From: an uncultured bacterium
GTDB taxonomy: Bacteria > Planctomycetota > Phycisphaerae > Phycisphaerales > SM1A02
Direction of reading: 5' to 3'
Assembly: GCA_903938205.1 (NCBI GenBank)
Contig: CAJACJ010000219.1
Span: 1-5,218 of the forward strand
Length of the DNA stretch: 5,218 nt
The notes under the pieces are model-generated. The model was not told the DNA's origin, made no database searches, and saw only the letters and a program-made list of their open reading frames with translations. Positions 1-5,218 of this stretch are shown here, one piece after another (within the stretch, counting starts at the first letter, position 1; each line of letters begins with the position of its first letter). A program made the translations under genes and the position numbers.

Positions 1-498
1 CCCGCAACCACTGCGTCACCAACTCAACCGCAACAGCCCTTTTGTAATAGCGTGTTACTGAATCAAATTTCGGCGCATCACTCACTTGCCGTCGCCACGC
101 CGTTTTTAAATCATCAAGTCGCCACGATTGCATCAGCGCCGGTCACTGGACTTGTCACGAAACCGAAACATTCATTTGGACAACAAACATCAATGCGTCC
201 TGTGGCAACTATGAATAGCGAAATGCTTGCGCACCTATTACGCGGTTATTTCCCTGAACCATTGATTGCGCGAATTCTGCAGAACAACAATTCCATCATT
301 ATCCCGCGCGCCGAACAAGCCTTGTCGCAACTATGTGAATCAATTCTGTTTCATCCGCAATCACGAGTTTGCCAAATGACAAATCGAATTGCATTGCGTG
401 GATTGTTGGCCAGCCCTACCGCAACGCCATATCACGCGGCACAACGCCGTTGGTTATTGCTTGTATTGGAATGTTGGTTGAGCCGACAAACTGCTTGA
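1..498 (+). CDS. Unrecognised protein, 3' part of a gene (5' end outside window)
   Basis: I do not recognise this gene. The frame is open from base 1 to the TGA at 496-498, giving 165 visible residues. The true start is probably upstream. A GTG at 52 could start a 148-residue product, but no Shine-Dalgarno-like sequence precedes it and the frame continues upstream without a stop. The first visible residues (PATTASPTQPQQPF) are a Pro/Thr/Gln-rich low-complexity stretch of the kind found in flexible linkers. From about the ATG at 211 the protein looks folded and helical, with charged and hydrophobic residues alternating. It ends in a short hydrophobic run (RRWLLLVLECWLSRQTA) that is too short and too close to the end to be a confident membrane anchor. 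No catalytic motif is visible. The gene converges on the dehydratase gene with 26 bp between stop codons, so it belongs to a different transcript and its function cannot be inferred from that neighbour. Coding on this strand is moderately certain, and the function is unknown. Confidence 0.6.
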   Translation, partial: PATTASPTQPQQPFCNSVLLNQISAHHSLAVATPFLNHQVATIASAPVTGLVTKPKHSFGQQTSMRPVATMNSEMLAHLLRGYFPEPLIARILQNNNSIIIPRAEQALSQLCESILFHPQSRVCQMTNRIALRGLLASPTATPYHAAQRRWLLLVLECWLSRQTA

Positions 499-527
499 CG
501 CAGACCAGCGCAATCGCAAGCGCGTCA
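496..527. terminator. Weak inverted repeat between convergent stop codons
   Basis: TGACGC at 496-501 and GCGTCA at 522-527 form a perfect 6-bp inverted repeat around a 20-base loop. The two TGA stop codons of the convergent genes lie in the two arms. No T-run follows on either strand, so it is not a canonical intrinsic terminator. It might be a weak bidirectional stem or simply chance. It is the only structure seen in this short convergent gap. Confidence 0.2.
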
Positions 528-2399
528 GTGTGATTTCACGGTGCTGGCTTGATATCCACCCACAAGTTCGCCTAGCAATTTGCGCACCACGCCATCATCG
601 CGTTGATCGACGGCGGTTTGCAAGCGATCCAATTTGACTTCCAGCGAATTCCACGATTCAAATGGCTCGCGCGCCAAACCAATAGAGACATGCTCGGTTG
701 CGGTGGAGTCGCTACTGATGAGCAATTCCTCATACAACTTTTCACCGGGTCGCGTGCCTGTGATTTGAATTTCAATTTCACCTGACGGGTGGTCCTCATT
801 ACGCAACGTGCGACCCGCAAGGCGAATCATGTTCTTAGCCAAGTCGATAATTTTCACGGGCTCACCCATATCAAGCACAAACACTTCGCCACCCTTGGCC
901 ATGGCGCCAGCCTGAATGACAAGTGAGGCGGCCTCTGGAATAGTCATGAAATAGCGCACCATTTCCGCATGCGTTACGGTCACAGGACCGCCACGCTCAA
1001 GTTGCTCTTGAAAAAGCGGAATGACGGAACCTGAAGATCCAAGAACATTTCCAAAGCGCACCATGGAAAAAACCGTGCGTCCATTTGAAATTTCATTCAT
1101 GGATTGCAAAATAATTTCCGCCAACCGCTTACTGGCGCCCATGACGCTCGTAGGTCGAACAGCCTTGTCGGTTGATACAAAAATAAATGCCTTCACTCCG
1201 GCATGCATCGCGGCTCGCGCCATGGTGAGCGTGCCAAACACGTTGGTCTCCACGCCCGAAGTCTCGTGTTTTTCAACCATGGGAACATGCTTGTACGCGG
1301 CAGCGTGATACACCGTTTCAATGCGCTGCGCCACCAACAATCGATCAAGCAACACGCGGTCGTTCACTGAACCAAGCGAAGTCTCAAGCAACATTTCCGC
1401 GCCACGATTTGTAATCATGTGGCGGATTTCTTTTTCAATCACATACAAATTGTGTTCGCATTGATCTAAAAGAACCAAACGTGTTGGACCGGCTTCCACA
1501 ATTTTTCGGCAGAGTTCGGAGCCAATCGACCCACCGGCACCCGTGACCAAGACGCTTTTGCCTGAGATGTGCCGATGCATCAATTCTTCATTGGCGGCAA
1601 TAGGAGTGCGTCCAAGCAAATCATCCACTTTCACGGGGCGTAATTGCCCAACGGATGCGGAACCGTCGTCAAGTTCCGCCAAGGTAGGCACAGTGAGCAC
1701 GCGCACTCCATACGCCGTGGCTTTCTGAACAAGCTTCAATCGGCGCGCGCGACTTGCGGAAGGAAGCGCCAACAATAATGCCTTGATCTCATGCTTGGAA
1801 AAAACCTGCGCAATATTTTCGCTGGAATACACCGGCACATTGTGAATTTTTCTTCCCTGAAGTTTTGGATCATCATCAATGAACGCAACCACGGATTGCT
1901 CGCGACCATGAATAAGAGCGGAGTGCAAGCCAATACCAGCTGCGCCCGCGCCAAAGATGGCCACTTTGTAATTCTTGGAATGACCGCCTTTTCCCAACAG
2001 CCACCAACGCGCGCCAAGCCGCGTACCGCCAACCGCAAGGGTGGTCAGAACAAAATAAATAATAGGAACAGTTCGCGGAAGATTGGCAACTCGGGTTGTA
2101 TAAAACGAAACAATCAAAAGCGCGACTGTCAGCAACGCCACACCCGCCACCACACGCACGGCAAAAATGGGACCGATGTAACGCGTAATTTCTTTATATA
2201 AACCCGTGGAATAGAAACAAATCGGCGCAATGATGGCCGCCCAGATCAAAAGTGGTAGGCATGAGTGCCAGGCTACAAACACGTCTGTTTGCACAAGCGC
2301 AAAGGCGACAAACAGTAATCCAACAGACAACAGAGCGTCGGTCGCTGCCGCCACAAAGACTTTCGAAGCCCCAGTCATTTGCACGAGAGAATTTCGCAC
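525..2399 (-). CDS. Membrane-anchored nucleotide-sugar 4,6-dehydratase (WbpM/CapD/PglF type)
   Basis: Polysaccharide-biosynthesis nucleotide-sugar dehydratase of 624 residues, a normal full length for the long WbpM/PglF group. Known members convert UDP-GlcNAc to UDP-4-keto-6-deoxy-GlcNAc at the inner face of the cytoplasmic membrane, the first step towards QuiNAc, FucNAc or bacillosamine. Visible in order are four hydrophobic helices (about residues 15-38, 46-66, 77-100 and 110-125), then a first Rossmann domain with GAGAAG at 150-155. The C-terminal extended-SDR domain has the NAD(P)-binding motif TGAGGSIGSE at 286-295 and HAAAYKHVPMVE at 365-376. STDKA at 409-413 is followed by MGASK, so Met420 and Lys424 replace the usual Tyr-x3-Lys. 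RFGNVLGSSGSV (448-459) and GTRPGEKLYEELL (548-560) are family signatures. The start is either the GTG at 2399 or the ATG at 2376-2378 (codon 8). Neither has a good Shine-Dalgarno sequence, and the upstream stop at 2430-2432 excludes longer forms. It is divergent from asnB. The substrate is inferred from family and is not proven. Confidence 0.95.
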   Translation of the reverse strand: MRNSLVQMTGASKVFVAAATDALLSVGLLFVAFALVQTDVFVAWHSCLPLLIWAAIIAPICFYSTGLYKEITRYIGPIFAVRVVAGVALLTVALLIVSFYTTRVANLPRTVPIIYFVLTTLAVGGTRLGARWWLLGKGGHSKNYKVAIFGAGAAGIGLHSALIHGREQSVVAFIDDDPKLQGRKIHNVPVYSSENIAQVFSKHEIKALLLALPSASRARRLKLVQKATAYGVRVLTVPTLAELDDGSASVGQLRPVKVDDLLGRTPIAANEELMHRHISGKSVLVTGAGGSIGSELCRKIVEAGPTRLVLLDQCEHNLYVIEKEIRHMITNRGAEMLLETSLGSVNDRVLLDRLLVAQRIETVYHAAAYKHVPMVEKHETSGVETNVFGTLTMARAAMHAGVKAFIFVSTDKAVRPTSVMGASKRLAEIILQSMNEISNGRTVFSMVRFGNVLGSSGSVIPLFQEQLERGGPVTVTHAEMVRYFMTIPEAASLVIQAGAMAKGGEVFVLDMGEPVKIIDLAKNMIRLAGRTLRNEDHPSGEIEIQITGTRPGEKLYEELLISSDSTATEHVSIGLAREPFESWNSLEVKLDRLQTAVDQRDDGVVRKLLGELVGGYQASTVKSH

Positions 2400-2405
2400 A
2401 AATGC

Positions 2406-2433
2406 ATGATAGTGAATTTCTATTTCAAATCAA
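2406..2433 (-). promoter_or_regulatory. Candidate sigma-70-type promoter for the dehydratase gene
   Basis: Read on the minus strand, TTGATT (2428-2433) matches four of six -35 consensus bases. TATCAT (2406-2411) matches five of six -10 bases. The spacer is 16 bp. Transcription would be expected to begin at about 2399-2400, which is the G of the GTG start codon. The mRNA would then be leaderless from the GTG, or have about a 21-base leader if translation starts at the ATG ending at 2378. It is well placed in the divergent gap, but the call rests on consensus matching only. Confidence 0.4.
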
Positions 2434-2468
2434 TAGGCTGCGAAAATATGAAACAGAATGAGTTGAGC

Positions 2469-2474
2469 TATAAC
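2469..2474 (+). promoter_or_regulatory. Weak -10-like element upstream of asnB
   Basis: TATAAC matches five of six -10 consensus bases and lies about 90 bases upstream of the asnB start, in the AT-richer middle of the divergent gap. No convincing -35 hexamer lies 16-18 bp upstream, where the sequence reads about ATATGA, and no exact TGn extension is present. A plus-strand promoter is needed somewhere in 2400-2566 if asnB starts its own transcript. This is the best -10 candidate I can see. Confidence 0.2.
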
Positions 2475-2566
2475 ATTCATCTCATGATTACCTTTATGTC
2501 TGTATTTGGTGCGCGATTTAGTACGCCGTGCCGAACAAACACCAATGGGTTGTGGAATGGCAATGC

Positions 2567-4528
2567 ATGTGCGGCATAGCTGGGCTTATTGATTTTTCAC
2601 ATTCACTCAAGAACCCGCAAGTGGTTCTACGCGACATGGCCAACTCGCTTTCACACCGCGGGCCTGATGCGTCTGGAATTTGGTTCCATGCGCCGACCCA
2701 CGTGGGTTTAGCTCACACGCGGTTGAAAATTATTGATCGCACGGATGCGGCTGCGCAGCCCATGCAATCAGACAGTGGTCGCTTCACATTGGTCTTCAAT
2801 GGAGAGATGTACAACTTTCAAGAGTTGCGCGATGAATTGGTCACGTTGGGTGTTCAGTTTCGATCTGAATCCGATACGGAAGTTCTTTTAGCGGCCGTAG
2901 AAAAGTGGGGCGTGCAAGGCGCTGCGCGGCGCGCGGTTGGCATGTTTGCATTTGCAATTCATGATGCGCAGGAACGAACACTGCATTTGGTTCGTGATCG
3001 AATTGGCATCAAGCCGCTTTATTTTGGATGGATTGGCAAAGGCGACACACGTACGTTTGCATTTGCAAGTGAGCTGAAAGCCATTGTCTGCCTGCCAAAC
3101 TTTGAGCGCGCCGTGGATCGACGCGCGCTGGCTGACTACTTTCAATTTCTGTATGTGCCTGCGCCGCGCACAATCTGGAAAGGCATTTCCAAACTTGCTC
3201 CCGCGCACATCATGTCCATTCATGTGGACACGGGCGAAACACAGACCGCCATGTATTGGAACGCTCGCGCCATTGCCGAGCGCGGTGTTGCAGAACCGTT
3301 TGTTGGCAACGATGTGCAAGCCCAAGAAGCGCTGCTGACGCGGGTTCAATCAGCGGTTGAAGCCCATATGGTTGCGGACGTTCCCATTGGCGCGTTTCTC
3401 TCCGGCGGAATTGATTCCACGCTTGTGACCGCTGTCATGCAATCACTTTCTTCGCGACCCATTCGCACTTTCACGGTTGGCTTTCAAGAAACACAATCCG
3501 ATGAACGCCTGCACGCCAACACGGTGGCGAAACATTTAAAGACCGACCACACCAGTGTGGAAGTTTCGGCCAACGAACTGCGCGGCGCCATTCCCCTGCT
3601 TGCGCACATGTTTGATGAACCGTTCGCAGATTCCAGCCAGCTTCCAACGTATCTCATCAGTCAAGCGGCACGCAAACATGTCACTGTTGCCCTTTCGGGC
3701 GACGGCGGTGATGAAATTTTTGCCGGCTACAACCGACATCGAATGATGGATCATGTGTGGCCCGCGCTGCGCAACATTCCCACGCCACTGCGAGCGACCG
3801 CCGCGTCCATGATCCGCATGTTTTCCACCAAGCAACTTGATGCTGTTGGCAAATTCGCCATGCCAATATTGCCCAGCGCATTGCGTTCGAGTCAGTTTGG
3901 CGATCACTTGCACAAACTTGCGTCGTTGGCAAAGTGCAAAGAGTGGAGCGATGCCTATCTTGCATTGGTCAGCTCGTGGAGTCATCCAGAAAATCTAGTG
4001 ATTGATTCGCAGCGAAACTCCGCGGCGCTTGATGCGTGTACGCAAGCCAACATGCCTGACGCGTTGCGTGCCATGCAGTGGCTTGATCAGACAACGTATT
4101 TGGTGGATGACATTTTGACCAAGGTTGACCGCGCCAGTATGGCTGCAAGTTTGGAAACGCGCGTTCCGTTGCTTGATCACCGACTTGTTGAATTCGCTTG
4201 GACATTGCCCGCCGACATGAAGGTGCGCAACGGACAAGGCAAATGGATTTTGCGGCAAGTATTGAACAAGTTTGTTCCAGCACCACTGATGGACCGTCCC
4301 AAAATGGGATTTGCAATTCCACTTGAGTCATGGCTACGTGGACCACTGAAAGAATGGGCCAATGATTTGCTGAGCGAGCCGCGCGTGCGTGATCAAGGAT
4401 TTCTAAACGCGGATGTTGTGGCGCGCGAATGGAGCCAGTTCTGCGCCGGCGGCGGCGGGCGTCAGCACAAAGTGTGGGCATTGCTGATGTGGATGGCGTG
4501 GGTTGAACATTGGAAGCCAACATCATGA
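2567..4528 (+). CDS. asnB: Glutamine-dependent asparagine synthetase / AsnB-type amidotransferase
   Basis: Cytosolic two-domain enzyme of 653 residues that uses glutamine as nitrogen donor and ATP to adenylate and amidate a carboxylate (aspartate in true AsnB). I chose the ATG at 2567 because it places Cys2 (MCGIAG) as the N-terminal nucleophile of the class II glutaminase. The in-frame GTG at 2528 would add 13 residues and bury that Cys. Glutaminase features are RGPD at 31-34, AHTRLKIID at 49-57, NGEMYNF at 78-84 and SESDTEVLL at 100-108. The synthetase domain has the pyrophosphate loop SGGIDS at 279-284, LSGDGGDEIFAGYNR at 376-390 and KVDRASMAASLETRVPLLDH at 519-538. It is longer than E. 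coli AsnB (554 residues) and resembles the long forms common in polysaccharide clusters. Beside a dehydratase and a glycosyltransferase it may amidate a sugar acid, as proposed for WbpS, but housekeeping asparagine synthesis is equally possible. No strong Shine-Dalgarno precedes it; GTGGAATGG at 2552-2560 is the best candidate. Confidence 0.95.
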   Translation: MCGIAGLIDFSHSLKNPQVVLRDMANSLSHRGPDASGIWFHAPTHVGLAHTRLKIIDRTDAAAQPMQSDSGRFTLVFNGEMYNFQELRDELVTLGVQFRSESDTEVLLAAVEKWGVQGAARRAVGMFAFAIHDAQERTLHLVRDRIGIKPLYFGWIGKGDTRTFAFASELKAIVCLPNFERAVDRRALADYFQFLYVPAPRTIWKGISKLAPAHIMSIHVDTGETQTAMYWNARAIAERGVAEPFVGNDVQAQEALLTRVQSAVEAHMVADVPIGAFLSGGIDSTLVTAVMQSLSSRPIRTFTVGFQETQSDERLHANTVAKHLKTDHTSVEVSANELRGAIPLLAHMFDEPFADSSQLPTYLISQAARKHVTVALSGDGGDEIFAGYNRHRMMDHVWPALRNIPTPLRATAASMIRMFSTKQLDAVGKFAMPILPSALRSSQFGDHLHKLASLAKCKEWSDAYLALVSSWSHPENLVIDSQRNSAALDACTQANMPDALRAMQWLDQTTYLVDDILTKVDRASMAASLETRVPLLDHRLVEFAWTLPADMKVRNGQGKWILRQVLNKFVPAPLMDRPKMGFAIPLESWLRGPLKEWANDLLSEPRVRDQGFLNADVVAREWSQFCAGGGGRQHKVWALLMWMAWVEHWKPTS

Positions 4529-4602
4529 GCGCCAACACATTCCTTGCCGGAATTAAGCGTGCGATGAACTCAAGAAGTGAAAGATTGAGACACGTCCTAT
4601 GA
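4525..4602 (+). CDS. Possible 25-codon coupling ORF between asnB and the glycosyltransferase
   Basis: An ATG at 4525 overlaps the asnB stop (ATGA, 4525-4528) and opens a 25-codon frame. It ends at a TGA (4600-4602) that overlaps the glycosyltransferase ATG (ATGA, 4599-4602). GGAAG at 4512-4516 lies 8 bases upstream of the start and could act as a ribosome binding site. The peptide is basic (MSANTFLAGIKRAMNSRSER and then five more residues), has no recognisable domain, and is unlikely to be an enzyme. If translated, it would let ribosomes finishing asnB pass to the glycosyltransferase by stop-start coupling across a gap that otherwise has little Shine-Dalgarno support. It could also be chance, or a decayed gene remnant. 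Confidence 0.3.
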   Translation: MSANTFLAGIKRAMNSRSERLRHVL

Positions 4603-5218
4603 CCCAGCAAACACTCGCGCTTTTGGGCAAGAATGCGCAACACGTGCTTGCGTTTCGCGGCAGTCTGATTCGCGCGGCGCAAGCCAATGGCCACCGCATA
4701 ATTGCGCTCACTTCTCCAGCAAGTGCGCGCGCGCGGCATCGCTTGCGCGAGGCTGGCGTGGAGCACTTTGACACGCCACTGCGCGGCGGCACTATTTCGC
4801 CGCTGCGGGATTTGCAATTTCAAACAACGGTCAGCGATATTTTGAAAGCGCAGCGCGTGGATGCGTTGCTTGCCTACAACCCAAAGTGTATTGCGTTTGG
4901 TCCGATTGCCGCGCGACGGGCGGGCGTGAAAAATGTCGCAGCTATTGTCACGGGTCTTGGCTTTGCGTTCACGGGTCACTCGCTTACACGGCGATGCATT
5001 CGCTTTTTCTCCACCCATCTTTATAAACGATCACTTGCCGCATGCGACGCGGTGTTCTTTCAAAACCAAATTGACCGCAAAGAACTGGCCGCGCTTGGCG
5101 TGCTGGTCAATGTTCCCAATGCGCGCGTACACATGATCGCGGGCTCGGGCGTTGATCTTAAATTCTTTCCAGCGCAACCCGTTCCAACGCAAACTCACTT
5201 TCTCATGATCAGTCGACC
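4599..5218 (+). CDS. Family-4-like glycosyltransferase, N-terminal part (runs off the window)
   Basis: The frame from the ATG at 4599 stays open to the window edge, giving 206 codons, probably just over half of a typical enzyme of 370-400 residues. This is the N-terminal acceptor-binding Rossmann half of a GT-B fold glycosyltransferase resembling the PglA/TuaC-like group of family 4. Such enzymes act in the cytosol or at the inner membrane face and add a sugar from a nucleotide donor to a lipid-linked acceptor. Visible signatures are LLGKN at 8-12 with FRGSLIRAAQANGHRIIAL at 19-37, the VTGLGFAFTG segment at 117-126, and AGSGVDLKFFP at 181-191. The last resembles the PGSGVDxxxF turn before the donor-binding domain. 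FLMISR at 201-206 begins the C-terminal domain, so the donor-binding E-x7-E region is not visible. An in-frame stop at 4578-4580 excludes a longer N-terminus. GAGA at 4587-4590 is a weak ribosome binding site. The gene is probably cotranscribed with asnB, 70 bp after its stop. Sugar specificity cannot be told. Confidence 0.9.
   Translation, partial: MTQQTLALLGKNAQHVLAFRGSLIRAAQANGHRIIALTSPASARARHRLREAGVEHFDTPLRGGTISPLRDLQFQTTVSDILKAQRVDALLAYNPKCIAFGPIAARRAGVKNVAAIVTGLGFAFTGHSLTRRCIRFFSTHLYKRSLAACDAVFFQNQIDRKELAALGVLVNVPNARVHMIAGSGVDLKFFPAQPVPTQTHFLMISR

Noticed and set aside
1791..2201. Plus-strand frame of 136 codons opposite the dehydratase
   Set aside because: It is antisense to the Rossmann and membrane segments of a strongly supported gene, and its composition (Asn, Arg, Lys, Gln) is not protein-like.
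2528..2566. N-terminal 13-codon extension of asnB from a GTG
   Set aside because: It would place residues ahead of the catalytic Cys that must be N-terminal after Met removal. The ATG at 2567 gives the family-standard MCGIAG start.
2448..2579. Short plus-strand frame in the divergent gap (43 codons from the ATG at 2448), overlapping the asnB start, as a possible leader peptide
   Set aside because: No ribosome binding site, no attenuator-like codon run or hairpin, and low-information content. It is best explained as chance.
3536..3985. Minus-strand frame of 149 codons inside asnB
   Set aside because: It is a shadow of the synthetase domain, which has all its motifs in the plus frame. No start signal or domain is seen.
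4449..4459. GGC-rich run (GGCGGCGGCGG) near the asnB 3' end as a repeat or structured element
   Set aside because: It simply encodes a Gly stretch (AGGGGR) near the enzyme's C-terminus and is too short to be a meaningful repeat.
3969..5018. Long minus-strand open frame (349 codons) under asnB and the glycosyltransferase
   Set aside because: It lies wholly opposite well-supported genes with intact family motifs. Its translation is Arg/Ala/Gln-rich without domains, as expected from the antisense of GCG/CGC-rich codons.

Overview
This window looks like part of a bacterial surface-polysaccharide (O-antigen or capsule) or glycan biosynthesis locus. It carries two complete, readily recognised genes and two genes cut by the window edges. 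The standard genetic code fits, since every gene uses TGA as stop and none needs recoding. Base composition is intermediate, with many GCG/CGC-type codons. Nothing in the window fixes a taxon. A bacterium with an envelope glycan cluster is as far as the sequence supports.

Layout: (1) Positions 1-498, plus strand, hold the 3' part of an unrecognised gene whose reading frame is open back to base 1. It has a Pro/Thr/Gln-rich stretch followed by a probably helical C-terminal half. (2) After a 26-bp convergent gap comes a large minus-strand gene (525-2399) for a membrane-anchored nucleotide-sugar 4,6-dehydratase of the WbpM/CapD/PglF type, with four predicted membrane helices, a first Rossmann domain and a C-terminal SDR domain. 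(3) A divergent intergenic region (2400-2566) holds a fair minus-strand promoter and a weak plus-strand -10 candidate. (4) On the plus strand, an AsnB-type glutamine-dependent amidotransferase/asparagine synthetase (2567-4528) is followed by the N-terminal 206 codons of a family-4-like glycosyltransferase (4599 to the end). The 70-bp gap between them is bridged exactly by a 25-codon reading frame that overlaps both neighbours by ATGA.

How they may work together: WbpM-type dehydratases convert UDP-GlcNAc to the 4-keto-6-deoxy intermediate used for sugars such as QuiNAc, FucNAc or bacillosamine. AsnB homologues in such loci often amidate sugar carboxylates or supply amide nitrogen, and GT4-like enzymes add a sugar to the growing lipid-linked glycan. 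The combination is typical of polysaccharide gene clusters. I found no clear sign of a new system. The most unusual item is the exactly nested coupling ORF between asnB and the glycosyltransferase. I found no tRNA, rRNA, CRISPR array, insertion sequence or integrase.
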